Assembly: GCA_034440575.1 (NCBI GenBank)
Contig: JAOTOL010001660.1
Span: 2,097,001 to 2,161,000, forward strand
From: Imbricaverruca yamaguchii
Lineage: Eukaryota > Arthropoda > Thecostraca > Neoverrucidae
Direction: 5' to 3'
DNA: 64,000 nt
Shown: positions 21,900 to 32,240 of the stretch, one piece after another
How the letters are laid out: each line of letters opens with the position of its first letter
How positions within the stretch are numbered: the first letter of the stretch is position 1
Notes under the pieces: generated by a model
Told to the model about the DNA's origin: nothing
Seen by the model: only the letters and a program-made list of their open reading frames with translations
The model's database searches: none
Made by a program: the position numbers and the translations under genes

Positions 21900-23295
21900 C
21901 ACGTTAGGTGGGTAGCTCAGTGATTTCCCAGATGATTTCCCAGGCGGATAGCTCAACGTAACCGTGTATAGTTGAAGATAATCATGTCGCCCCAGATGTG
22001 GATATCTCAGTGATGGTGCCTCCCCAGGTGTGGGTAGCTCAGTGATGGTGCCTCCCAGGTGTGGATATCTTAGTGATGGTGCCGCCCCAGGTGTGTATAG
22101 CTCAGTGATGGTGCCTCCCCAGGTGTGGATAGCTCAGTGATGGTGCCTCCCCAGGTGTGCATATCTTAGTGATGGTGCATCCCCAGGTGTGGATAGCTCA
22201 GTGATGGTGCCTCCCCAGGTGTGGATATCTCAGTGATGGTGCCGCCCCAGGTGTGTATAGCTCAGTGATGGTGCCTCCCCAGGTGTGGATATCTCAGTAA
22301 TGGTGCCTCCCCAGGTGTGGATATCTCAGCGATGGTACCTACCCAGGTGTGGATAGCTCAGTGATGGTGCTTCCCCAGGTGTGGATAGCTCAGTGATGGG
22401 GCCTCCCCAGGTGTGGATATCTCAGTGATGGTGCCTCCCCAGGTGTGGATAGCTCAGTGATGCTGCCTTCCCAGGTGTGGATATCTCAGTGATGGTGCCT
22501 CCCCAGGTGTGGATAGCTCGGTGATGGTGCCCCCCAGGTGTGGATATCTCAGTGACGGTGCCTCCTGTGTGGATAGCTCAGTGATGGTGCCGCCCCAGGT
22601 GTGGATAGCTCAGTGATGGTGCCTCCCCAGGTGTGGATAGCTCAGTGATGGGGCCTCCCCAGGTGTGTATAGCTCAGTGATGGTGCCTCCCCAGGTGTGG
22701 GTAGCTCGGTGATGGTGCCTCCCCAGGTGTGCATATCTTAGTGATGGTGCATCCCCAGGTGTGGATAGCTCAGTGATGGTGCCTCCCCAGGTGTGGATAG
22801 TTCAGTGATGGGGCCTCCCCAGGTGTGGATATCTCAGTGATAGTTCTTCCCCAGGTGTGGATATCTCAGTGATGGTTCCTCCCCAGGTGAGGGTAGCTCA
22901 GTGATGGTGCCTCCCCAGGTGTGGATAGCTCAGTTATGGTGCCTCCACAGGTGTGGATAGCTCAGTGATGCTGCCTTCCCAGATGTGGATAGCTCAGTGA
23001 TGGGGCCTCCCCAGGTGTGGATAGCTCGGTGATGGTGCCCCCCAGGTGTGGATATCTCAGTGATGGTTCATCCCCAGGTGTGGATAGCTCAGTTATGGTT
23101 CATCCCCAGGTGTGGATAGCTCAGTTATGGTGCCTCCCCAGGTGTGGATAGCTCAGTGATGGTTCCTCCCCAGATGTGGATAGCTCAGTGACGGGGCCTC
23201 CCCAGGTGTGGATATCTCAGTGACGGTGCCTCCCCAGGTGTGGATAGCTCAGTGATGGTTCCTACCCAGGTGTGGATAGTTCAGTGATGGGGCCG
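21900..23295 (+). repeat. 32-bp minisatellite, about 40 units (GGTGTGGATAGCTCAGTGAT)
   Basis: Very regular array of a 32-bp unit ending GGTGCCTCCCCAG, so each copy has an acceptor-like CCTCCCCAG|GTGTGG and an A-box-like word TAGCTCAGTGATGG (mutated to TATCTCAGTG in about half). Variation is mainly GCT/ATC, GGTG/GGGG and CCTC/CCGC. It lies just upstream of the partial copies of exon 5. Confidence 0.95.
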
Positions 23296-23379
23296 CCCCA
23301 GCTGCGCTCGGCGCAGGCGATCCGGCTTGCTCGCCTCTTCTCCGTATGTAATGCCCCTCCTGACCTAACCTGACCTGAG

Positions 23380-23669
23380 ATGATCTCCCCATTGTGTTCC
23401 CAGGTGGTGGACCTCGGCTCCGAGCTGACCGTGACCGTGACCGTGACCGTGACGCTCGACTCTGTCGGCCGGTACGGATGTCGCGCCGCCCCTCCTGATA
23501 CATCACCTGACCTGACCTGACATGACCCCTTGTGCTCCCAGGTGGTCGGCCTCGGCTCCGAGCTAACCGTGCCCGTGACACTGGACTCTGTCTGCCGGTA
23601 CGAGCGTCGCGCCGCTCCTGATACATCACCTAGCCTGACCTGACCTGACCTGACCCCTTGTGCTCCCAG
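23380..23669 (+). pseudogene. Two partial tandem copies of the intron 4-exon 5 boundary
   Basis: Two truncated copies of the exon 5 start, each behind a CTCCCAG or TTCCCAG acceptor: copy 1 from 23404 and copy 2 from 23542. Both encode the VVxLGSELTV start and the xxxLDSVxRY strand, then run into intron-like CCTGATACATCACC and CCTGACCTGA words and a stop. Copy 1 keeps the cysteine (RYGCRA) and has GACCGT expanded to five copies; copy 2 has lost it (RYERRA). The spacing of 138 and 128 bases shows stepwise tandem duplication of the junction. Confidence 0.88.
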
Positions 23670-23928
23670 GTAGTCGGCCTCGGCTCCGAGCTGACCGTGA
23701 CCGTGACGCTCGACTCTGTCGGCCGCTATGAGTGCCGCGCCGCCACCACCGGCTACCCGGAGATATCGCGTCAGCTGATGGTGTTCGCCCGCGCTCGACC
23801 TGAGGTCAGCGCCAGGTCACCGCAGTCCGGCGAGTCGGGAGGCACCGTGCACGTCGAGTGCGTGGTGTCCAGCGTGCCACCGCCCTCCACCACCGTCTGG
23901 TACCACTACGGACGGCCGCTGCGGACTG
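23670..23928 (+). CDS. rst: roughest/kirre exon 5: rest of Ig4 and start of Ig5
   Basis: Acceptor TGTGCTCCCAG ends at 23669, donor GGACTG|GTGAGT at 23928/23929; 86 codons plus one base (phase 0 to 1). It is the third and only complete copy of this exon. It holds the Ig4 tyrosine corner and cysteine (SVGRYECRA), the Ig4-Ig5 linker (GYPEISRQLMVFARARPEV), the first Ig5 cysteine (VHVECVVSSVP) and the core tryptophan strand (TTVWYHYGRPLRT). The order agrees with family Ig4-Ig5. Confidence 0.88.
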
Positions 23929-24720
23929 GTGAGTGTGACCTGATACCACCTCCCTCTACCACTGCCTGCGGTCCGCACAGATTGGTCAGTACCAGCCGAT
24001 ACCACTCCCATGTACAACAACGGGCGGCCCATACAGACCGGTCAGTACCAGCTGGTACCACCTCCCTCTGTACCACTGCCTGCGGCCCGTGCCGAGTGGT
24101 CAGTATCACCTGATACCACCTCCCTGTACCACTGCCTGCGGTCCGTACAGATTGGTGAGTACCAGCCGATACCACTCCCATGTACAACAACGGGCGGCCC
24201 ATACAGACCGGTCAGTACCAGCTGGTACCACCTCCCTCTGTACCACTGCCTGCGGCCCGTGCGAGTGGTCAGTATCACCTGATACCACCTCCCTGTACCA
24301 CTGCCTGCGGTCCGTACAGATTGGTGAGTACCAGCCGATGCACTCCATGTACAACAACGGGCGGCCCATACAGACCGGTCAGACCAGTGGTACCACCTTG
24401 TGTACCAGCCGATACCACTCCCATGCAACAACGGGCGGCCCTACAGACTGGTCAGTACCAGCTGGTACCACCTCCTCTGTCACTGCCTGGGCTGCCGAGT
24501 GGTCAGTACCACCTGATACCACCTCCCTGTACCACTGCCTGCGGTCCGTACAGATTGGTCAGTACCAGCCGATACCACTCCCATGTACAACAACGGGCGG
24601 CCCATACAGACTGGTCAGTACCAGCTGGTACCATCTCCCTGTACCACTGCCTTCGGCCCGTGCAGAGTGGTCAGTATCAGCTGATACCACCTCCCTGTAC
24701 AACAACGGGCGGACCGTAGT
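23905..24720 (+). repeat. Minisatellite made from the exon 5 donor junction
   Basis: Complex array of roughly 85-90 and 170 bp higher-order units. Sub-units such as TACAACAACGGGCGGCCC..ACAGACCGGTCAGTACCAG and TACCACTGCCTGCGGTCCGTACAGATTGGTGAGTACCAG mirror the real exon end TACCACTACGGACGGCCGCT..ACTG|GTGAGTGTGACC. At least eleven donor-like GGTGAGTA/GGTCAGTA words occur. The real junction is the first unit. Confidence 0.9.
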
Positions 24721-25439
24721 TGATACTACGCAGTGGTACGATACGCAGTGGCACGCAGTGCTATTGCTGTGGGCGATCCGCATTAGTTTGGGATGCAGTT
24801 GGTGGAGAAGTTTCGCCACGTTAGGCGAAGGTTGTCATCTACTACTCAACCAGTGCTTCAGTAGTCTACGCCGTGACATGCACTGGCTACTCAGTAGGGG
24901 AAATTACGGGTGGCTTCCCCAAGACCACGACATTCGATGAACTTCCTGCCATTGAGAGCGAGGTCACTGGACCGTGTCTCGACTACTGAGCTTTCAAACT
25001 GTCCGAAAGCGCCCATTATATATAGAGATTGAGTTTCACAAGGTTCTAACGAAATTCATGCATGCTCTTTTGAAATGTAGGAACTAAGAATAGTATTTAC
25101 AAATTCTCAGAATATAAAATACATCAAACAGTTGAAAGAGACGGTTCATGATGAAGATGCCCCATCGAAGGATGGCGTAAGTGTTGCAATGGATTTAAGT
25201 ATATTGACTACCAGGATACTTCAGGGGTAACAGTTGCCTGTCCCTACCGACAAGTTTACCACACACCTTACGATGCTCACAACCCCCCACAATGTCACTA
25301 TGTAGGACCTCCACTTATGCCCACCCCTCAGTGTCACTGTACAGGACCTCCATTTACTGCCCACCCCTCAGTGTCACTGCAGAACCTCAGTGTCACTGCA
25401 GGATCTCGACGTCCGGTTGTAGTTAATTTCGTCGAATAG
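24721..25439. other. Intron 5 sequence; no gene seen
   Basis: Mixed sequence. 25300-25400 has three copies of CCTCAGTGTCACTGNAG-like words. Otherwise nothing recognised. Confidence 0.5.
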
Positions 25440-25800
25440 TTCGCCGGTCGTAGCTCTATGACGCCGAGCTATCACCGCACTATACGACGCCGCACAGTTC
25501 CTTTCGTCGTCAATTCGCGCTTAATTCGATGGCGTTCCACTGTCCGCGGCGCTAGTTACGGTTATGGTCGGCGGTCGTCGCTGCCCACCGCCAGTCGATA
25601 GCCAGCTCGCGGTGCCGCCGCTCATCCCCTGAGGGCCCATGAGCCCGAGGCGACCATAAGCGCGCCGTGCGATCCATCCTCGGGCGGAGAAGGTGGGCTT
25701 TGCGGCTCCCCGGGCGGCGATTAGAGCGGCCCATACAATGCGGCTCGGCGGCCGGCTGGCGGTCCGAGTTTCGGCCCGGCCGTCGTCTCGCGTCTGGTCG
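25440..25800. other. CpG-rich island in intron 5
   Basis: Non-repetitive CpG-rich block with TTAATTTCG and CGCTTAATTCG words, directly next to the alternating GT/GC tract. No domain in any frame. Confidence 0.4.
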
Positions 25801-25802
25801 AC

Positions 25803-26309
25803 TTGTGCGTGTGCGTGCGCGTGTGCGTGCGCGTGTGCGTGCGCGTGTGCGTGCGCGTGTGCGTGCGCGTGTGCGTGCGCGTGTGCGTGCGCGTGTGCGT
25901 GCGCGTGTGCGTGCGCGTGTGCGTGCGCGTGCGCGTGCGCGTGCGCGTGTGCGTGCGCGTATGCGTGCGCGTCTGCGTGTGCGTGCGCGTGTGCGTGCGC
26001 GTGTGCGTGCGCGTGTGCGTGCGCGTGTGCGTGCGCGTGTGCGTGCGCGTGTGCGCGCGCGTGCGCGTGTGCGTGCGCGTGCGCGTGTGCGTGCGCGTGT
26101 GCGCGCGCGTGTGTGCGCGTGTGTGCGCGCGCGTGCGCGTGTGCGTGCGCGTGTGCGTGCGCGTGTGCGTGCGCGTGTGCGTGCGCGTGTGTGCGCGCGC
26201 GTGTGTGCGTGCGCGTGTGTGCGCGCGCGTGCGCGTGTGCGTGCGCGTGTGCGTGCGCGTGTGCGTGCGCGTGTGCGTGCGCGTGTGCGTGCACGTGTGC
26301 GTATGTGTG
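25803..26309. repeat. About 505-bp alternating purine-pyrimidine tract (GTGCGC/GTGTGC)n
   Basis: Almost unbroken alternation of purine and pyrimidine built from GTGTGC and GTGCGC words, with a base out of register only near 25971. Very few A residues. The open frames across it (Ala-Cys, Arg-Val, His-Ala, Thr-His) are artefacts. Such tracts are known to adopt Z-DNA readily. Confidence 0.97.
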
Positions 26310-26680
26310 CATTTGGTGAACCGCACACGTTGGCATGTCTGGCAATTTGATTTACAACCCATGAATTCGTGATTCACCCGTGACTATGGTTTACCGCCGA
26401 ATTTGACTGCCGAAACGAAGTATCGGCTAATTGGCAATTGTGTAAACGTATCCCGTTATAGTACCCTCGTAATGGACATCGCTTTGTTATTCCTTGCTAT
26501 TGGTTGTGTTAATCAGCTCTTCTCAGTGTACTCGAGAGCACCTCGTGTACCGTCCACGACCCTGTACCGTGTACCGCGGTACAGGTACAGACCATGCACC
26601 GTGTACTGCCCCGCTCGTGGTACCGAGGGGCGTGGTGTGCAGATGAGGGGGACCGCCTCATCTGTCACCGACACCACGTG
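26310..26680. other. Intron 5 sequence; no gene seen
   Basis: Mixed sequence with GTACC-rich words (26525-26600); no other feature. Confidence 0.5.
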
Positions 26681-27020
26681 TGTCACCGACACCACGTGCC
26701 ATCCAGTGAGTCACGAACGCCCGACAGACAGTGGCCGCCACTAAGGAGCGTGGTGTGCAGAGGAGGGCGACCGCGGGTGTGTCGTCTACACCGCACCACT
26801 ACACCATGTGTGTTGTCTACACCGCACCACTACACCATGTTGTGTGTTGTCTACACCGCACCACTACACCATGTTGTGTGTTGTCTACACCGCATGCCAC
26901 CGAGTGATGTCACTGACGTCTGACAGACAGTGGTGTGCAGAGGACGGGAGGGGGCCGGAGGGGGGGGGGGTGTTGCCGACATCACGCGTCACCGACTGAC
27001 GTCACACTGACGTGCGACAG
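26660..27020 (+). repeat. Degenerate copies of the exon 6 acceptor junction plus a 36-bp repeat
   Basis: The true junction is CGTGCGACAG|ACACCGGCCGCTACAAGACGGTG. 26719-26752 reads CGCCCGACAG|ACAGTGGCCGCCACTAAGGA..., and 26920-26940 reads CGTCTGACAG|ACAGTGGTGTGCAG, both recognisable mutated copies, each followed by GTGTGCAGAGGA. Between them 26790-26893 holds about three 36-bp units (GTCTACACCGCACCACTACA). 26665-26700 has two CACCGACACCACGTG words. Confidence 0.75.
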
Positions 27021-27179
27021 ACACCGGCCGCTACAAGACGGTGACCGAGCCGATCGTGGGCGGCGTGCGCAGCCTGCTGGTCATCTCGGCGGCCCGCGAC
27101 TCGGACTTCGGCCTCTACAACTGCTCGTTCCGCAACGAGTACGGCGTCGACTCTGCCACCGCTCTGCTGCAGCGGAAAG
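27021..27179 (+). CDS. rst: roughest/kirre exon 6: second half of Ig5
   Basis: Acceptor CGTGCGACAG ends at 27020 (poor pyrimidine tract), donor GGAAAG|GTGGGC at 27179/27180; phase 1 to 1. It contains the family-typical GGVRSLLVIS strand, the Ig5 tyrosine corner DFGLYNCSFRNEYG and the terminal strand ATALLQRK. Joining exon 5 and 6 gives LRT-DTGRYKTVTEP, matching the Ig5 C'-D region of relatives. Confidence 0.87.
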
Positions 27180-27529
27180 GTGGGCGGTCGGGCGTCGACG
27201 ACGACTGGGAATTCGGGGGGGGGGGCTGGGGGTCGGGAGCGCTCCAGAAGGGCCACGTCACGACGCGCTCCAGTAATGACGGGGAGACGAGTTGTCTAGA
27301 CAGGAGCAATTGAGCTGACTGCGGCTGACGCCGCTCCAAGAACAACAATGTCTGACCCACTCAGTGACGATAAGCAGGGCCGTGAAATACAGTCAAGAGG
27401 TGACACATGCAGGAATGTCAGGTCAGCACAGTCTCTTTTTGGTTAATTTTATTAATAATTATATGAAAATTTACATCAATTTCTACAATATATGTACTCA
27501 GAATGCAAGTTAAAAAAAAACTGTCATTG

Positions 27530-27635
27530 CCTCCGTCTCTATCTCTGTCTCTGTGTCTGTATCTGTATCTGTGTCTGTGTCTGTCTACGTCTCTGTCTCT
27601 GTCTCTGTCTCTGTCTCTGTCTCTGTCTCTTTCAA
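27530..27635. repeat. (CTGTCT)n / (CTGTAT)n microsatellite
   Basis: About 15 copies of TCTCTG/TCTGTG/TCTGTA hexamers, most regular at 27580-27630. Confidence 0.95.
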
Positions 27636-27999
27636 TGTTTTTACCGATGCATCGAAGTCAGCCTGAACCGGCATGTGTTCCTGGGTGTCGATTTTCAATC
27701 CATCCATTTCGTATTGAACACAATTGTAAATGTCCAGTCAAGTTAATTTAAGTGGAGTCTAGTCAATTCAGAGTTATATGAACCCGGACCGTACTTCCGG
27801 ATCAACGATTACAGCCAGAACCCGATAATGAATTGTGAGTGGAAGTTCACGAGACTCCCTCGCTGGGATCCGTATTCCACCTTGTGCTGAAGACTATCTG
27901 CGTTGCGGTGACGCAAGGGGTGTGCGTTTGATTTGACTTGAGCAGCCTGAGAGTGCTGCTCAAGTCATATCAAATCCGCTCCCTTTGCGCGCCCTTCAG

Positions 28000-28930
28000 A
28001 ACACCAAATGCGACGACGGCACGGCGGTGGCAGTATCGGTATACCCCGCATCTGCTCCCGTCCCGCTCCCCCCCCGCGCGTCGTCACTTATCCATCGTAC
28101 ATCTTCCCAGGCATGTGCAGAAGGCAATCCATGCGCTGACTTGTAAGCCCATTCGCCTGTGGGGTCCCTGGTCCGGGCAGGTGGTCCGAGAGTCCTGCAC
28201 CCCCACCCCGCCCCCTCCACCGGTCCGCCTGGCGGCTGGGCGGTGTAGCACTGCCGCCAGCCCACGCACCAGCTCGCAGGACGCCGAGCACGGCTGCGAC
28301 TCCCGCTCTGTGATCGCCGTGCGGCGGGCTGCCTGCCGCGCGCCACTACACGCCGGAAAATGTCGGCTCTACGCTCCCTTTACGCCCTTACGGGCGGGCG
28401 GCGTCGATCCGTCTACACTCCGCGCACCAGCGCCGCATCCGACGCGGATAGACACTAGCGGGCGGCGTTTTCGAATTCCGCTCATTGAAAGCGTATCGGC
28501 GAATAAAGGCCACAGCCGGCCGGCGCCTGTACAGAAGCGGGCCTTTATTGGCGCGCTGGCCACTCGGTATGCGGCGCGGCGGCGGCGTGCCGGCGGCCCG
28601 GCCGCAGTTATGGCCGACCACTGAGTTTTATTTGTGCCCGGCCCGGATTACGGCGTTTGTCATCGTCGCCGTCGCCGCCGACGCGGCCGGCCGCCCGGCC
28701 GGAGATTTAATTTTTGTGGGCATGACTGGCGTCAAGAGCCGGTCAGGGCCGGACGATGGGCTCGTGTTGCGCCGCTACGAGCCCCGCTACGGCCCGTGGC
28801 GTCAGCCGCGCGCTGTCCGGTCGTCTGCGAGTGTCCGGCCGCCCCGGCCAGGCAGCTCAGTCGCGTCAGCCGCACGACTGCCCCGCCCGCCCGATGTTGC
28901 AAGTGGACCGACGGCAGCGACTCGCCCATG
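28000..28930. other. Longest CpG-rich non-repetitive island (intron 6)
   Basis: About 930 bases, very CpG-rich, with AT words set in GC context (GGCGAATAAAGGCC near 28498, GGGCCTTTATTGGCG near 28538, GAGATTTAATTTTTG near 28702). The first two words form part of an imperfect inverted pair. No coding domain seen. A candidate enhancer block or an internal promoter, by inference. Confidence 0.45.
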
Positions 28931-29155
28931 GACGGCAGCTGACGGCTGATCATACGGCGGTGTCGTCAGACACAGAGCCTACCCCTCCCCGCCAATTGGT
29001 TGCAGCTGGACGGCTGACCATACGGCGGTGTCATCAGGCGCAGAGCTTGCCTCTCCCCCTGCCAAGTAGACCGACGGAAGAGACTCGACCGTGGATGGAC
29101 GGCAGTTGGACGGCTGACCATATGGCGGCGTTATCAGACAAAGCTGGTTCGGGTA
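28931..29155. repeat. About 75-115 bp repeat, 3 copies
   Basis: Copies share GGCTGACCATAYGGCGGYGT and TCAGRC, at 28942, 29010 and 29110. Confidence 0.8.
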
Positions 29156-30208
29156 CTTCGTGATTTCGTGAGGTTGTTTTCCCCGGTTATCCCTACCCCT
29201 CCCGGTCAAACAAAAACTTTGATTTCGGTCACTTTATTTTCTTGGGAAATGCAGATCTGCACCTTGGGCCCCTCTCCGCATTCGGGTCACTTCCAAGCTC
29301 TAGTCATAGGTGGTGGATATTCACAAAAGAGTAGTTTCATTGTACGTAAATGCGAAATGTAATATGAGGCCTGCGTCATCAATCATCAAATATGGTGTAA
29401 CACTCCTCGGCGATTAGGCACATCATGTCAAAATGATCTACCATCAATTCATACAGTTAAGCATCCGCCTTAGCTGTTGATCATTGTAGTCGTCGACCAT
29501 GATAGAACATTATTAAACTGGAAATATTGCTGTAAATATTAGCACAGTTTTCGGAGTTGAAATATCGATTGCAATCTGATTAGCATGCAAGTTTTCCCAC
29601 AGACTAAGTTATCCGAGAAGATGCTTGTGCTCCAGTTCATTTATGTGTTCAACAAGTCCTTTGTACTGCTTGATTAGTCCTTTATTAGTCACAAAACAGT
29701 TTTGTAGTTTTTCGTTCTCAACTAAAATTTAATTGTGTTTTACCCTGATTTCATGTCTTAGTACATGAGTTGTTCATACAAATTAATTCTTCTCCTGCAA
29801 CATACTAACTATTCCCGTGCCTGTTCCCGCACCCTCATCCGAAATAGGTTGAGCTTCGGCCGGTGGAGGTCTTCCAGGTAGGGGCACGGGAACGACCGGT
29901 ATAATTTTGTCCTTCAATCAGCTGTTGGCGGTGGTATGGTTGCAGTGCTATTTGGCGCATATGTGCAAATCGGTGGCATTCTCGGTCGCTTGCTCCGATC
30001 TTGTACGCTGAATTGTCAATATTTATATTAATTGATATGCTTATTTGCTGATGTGAAAGCCCAATGAATTATATTGTGCAGTACTTACTGGAGGATGAAT
30101 ATAGTATTCTGCAAGCTATGGTTTCTGATTCTGACTCCGACCGGGAAGCTGACGCACAGGGGATGGCGATGTCTTGTGCTGCTTCAGGAACTCAAAAAGC
30201 ATGTATTC
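29156..30208. other. Intron 6 sequence; no gene seen
   Basis: AT-rich, unique-looking sequence. 29870-29890 has a donor-like CCAGGTAGGG without a supporting exon. Confidence 0.5.
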
Positions 30209-30300
30209 CAGGGGCGGATCCAGACATTTTCAAGGGCGGGGAGACAGGCACCCGTCTAGAGGGGAGCCATTTCCCCGGAGGGCCGCTGTTGCGGAAGTCC
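30209..30300. mobile_element. Possible end of a DNA transposon (CAGGGGCGGATCCAG)
   Basis: Begins with the same CAGGGGCSGATCCAG terminus as 21624 and continues with AC/GG-rich words. The other end was not found, so it is only a fragment call. Confidence 0.35.
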
Positions 30301-30809
30301 ATGACGCTCTCGTTCAGAAGAATACTTATTAAGAGGGGGAGGGAACTGCACTGGATCATACTGAATGAACGTGTTTTACTCTGAGAGGGGCAACTTGGGA
30401 CGAAACATCGTTCAGCGAGAGGCACTGATACATGCGAATGATGGAGCCAATGCAACAGTCTCCCCTCGCTGACCGTACCACTGATGGCATTAATGCAACA
30501 GTCTCCCCACACAACTGATAGCATCCTGAACAGTGCATGACTGTACTCCCATCTCCCGAGGGATTGTGCCACCGATGATATCCCTAAGAATGCGTAGCAC
30601 CACCCAGGGTGTATCATGCAGGGCATATTCCGGAAGTACCCACGGCCCATGGCAATTTTAAGATTTTTTTCCATGCAGCACGCTAGAGGTCAAACTTAAA
30701 ACAACTTGAATAAGCTCTTTAGTTCATGTGTGTATTGGCACTTGAACCGTGGTCGTCGCGCGGTGGGGACGGGAGACGAATCCTCGGCACTTCGCGTAGT
30801 TTAACGCTA

Positions 30810-30935
30810 CGCTTGTGGAATTGCGTGGGAGCGGTAACACAGACAGTAGGGCGTTGTACTCTTGATCGTCAGATCGTAGGTTCGAGTCCTACAGATAGCA
30901 GTCACACTCAACTGCTAGATGAATGTGTCGGAAGA
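30810..30935 (+). mobile_element. tRNA-derived SINE copy (family A)
   Basis: tRNA-like head with GGGCGTTGTACTCTTGATCG, ATCGTAGGTTCGAGTCCTAC (perfect B box GGTTCGAGTCC), followed by a short version of the family end (CAACTGCTAGATGAATGTGTCG). The body is shorter than in other copies. Confidence 0.65.
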
Positions 30936-31094
30936 TAATCCAATTTCTTCTGCTGTTGCATATCAAGACATCGACCTCAAGATCCTCTCGCTCCCCTTGC
31001 CCCCTCCGCTTTCCAAAATTTGTGGCGTTGCCTACGCCCTGAAAGTTAATAGGAACAGGACGTCCAGTCATGAACACAATTGCCATCGTCCACA

Positions 31095-31265
31095 CTGCAC
31101 CGCTGTACCACTGTACCGCTGTACCACTGGTGACGCCTCTGAAAGTGCGCACCTCCTCCTACCGCTTGTGTCTCTCCACAGAGAGTACCACTGTACCACT
31201 GGTGGCGGCCCTGAAAGTGTGCACCTTCTCTCACTACCACCTCTTACTCCTCTGTCTCCCCACAG
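31095..31265 (+). repeat. Upstream copy of the exon 7 acceptor and exon start
   Basis: The true acceptor CTGTCTCCCCACAG|AGAGTGTGCCACTG (31252-31279) is preceded by a copy TGTGTCTCTCCACAG|AGAGTACCACTGTACC (about 31166-31196). The copies are joined by repeated GTACCACTG, CCTGAAAGTG and GCACCT words, giving about 85-bp units. A decoy 3' splice site therefore lies 83 bases upstream of exon 7. Confidence 0.8.
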
Positions 31266-31385
31266 AGAGTGTGCCACTGCTCATCATCGTGTCGGGGGTG
31301 GTCGGCGGCATCATCATCATCATGTCCATCATCCTGGTGATGGTGTTCTGTCAGAGGAACCGCCGTCCCGCCGGCCGCGGACCCG
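31266..31385 (+). CDS. rst: roughest/kirre exon 7: juxtamembrane and transmembrane helix
   Basis: Acceptor TCTCCCCACAG ends at 31265, donor GACCCG|GTAAGT at 31385/31386; phase 1 to 1, about 40 codons. It encodes ESVP and then a hydrophobic helix (LLIIVSGVVGG, IIIIMSIILVMVF) with the GG motif seen in relatives, followed by a basic stop-transfer segment CQRNRRPAGR. There is no FN3 domain between Ig5 and the membrane, as expected for Roughest/Kirre. Confidence 0.9.
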
Positions 31386-31774
31386 GTAAGTCGGAGCGGA
31401 TGGGTGTTGACCTCTGCGGTCACTCTGCCGCAGAGGTCAGGTCAACATGTCCCCTGTCCCTGACGGTGGATTGGCCGAATGGTCTGAGCACGTCGCCTCA
31501 TGAAGACGATTGGGTTTGCACGTCAAGTTCATGCAATTCAATTTCTGGCTGGATTGGAAGATCTTGCTTGCACTGCTTGAGGACTAGTATGCTAAGCGCT
31601 GAAGAGGGTGTGGGATGGGGTGGAAAGAGGGTCCTCTCTTCGGTTGGACACTAAGCAGCATTCAATGGGCACAATTAGGCAATGGAGGAGTGGGGGGAGT
31701 ACGTGCCTATCCAAAAGTAGACAAAACAGCACCCATGGTAAGTGTTGACATTAATCTATTTGCGGTGCTGACAG
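31386..31774. other. Start of intron 7; no gene seen
   Basis: An inverted pair CTCTGCGGTCA / CTGCCGCAGAG near 31412-31438 is the only structure noticed. Confidence 0.5.
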
Positions 31775-32240
31775 CTGAGCTGAGCTGAGTTGAGCTGAGC
31801 TGGGTTTGGTTGAGCTGAGCCGAGCTGAGATGAGCTAAGCTGAGCCGAGCCGAGCTGAGCTGAGCCGAGCCGAGCTGAGCTGAGCTGAGCCGAGCTGAGC
31901 TGACCCGAGCCGAGCTGACCCGAGCCGGGCTGAGTTGAGCTGAGCTGAGCTGAGCTGAGCTGAGCTGAGCTTAGCTTAGCTTAGCTGAGCTGAGCCGAGC
32001 TGAGCCGAGCCGAGCCGAGCCGAGCCGAGCCGAGCCGAGCCGAGCCGAGCCGGGCTGGGCTGGGCTGGGCTGGGCTGGGCTGGGCTGGGCTGGGCTGGGC
32101 TGGGCTGGGCTGGGCTGGGCTGGGCTGGGCTGGGCTGGGCTGGGCTGGGCTGGGCTGGGCTGGGCTGGGCTGGGCTGGGCTGGGCTGGGCTGAGCTGAGC
32201 TGAGCTGAGCTGAGCTGAGCTGAGCTGAGCTGAGCCGTCT
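31775..32240 (+). repeat. Pentanucleotide satellite GAGCT / GAGCC / GGGCT
   Basis: About 93 pentamers. Mixed GAGCT and GAGCC to 32050, then a homogeneous (GGGCT)n block at about 32051-32190 (about 28 copies), then (GAGCT)n to 32235. It ends directly at the exon 8 acceptor tract GTCTGCCCACAG. The sharp blocks show local homogenisation. On the sense strand the GGG runs are spaced by CT. Confidence 0.97.

Noticed and set aside
25521..26377. Frames of His-Ala, Thr-His, Arg-Val and Ala-Cys repeats
   Set aside because: Translations of the alternating GT/GC tract on both strands.
5152..27179. Nephrin/Hibris identity for the Ig gene
   Set aside because: Only five Ig domains, no FN3 domain before the membrane, and the tail has the Roughest YGNPYLR block.
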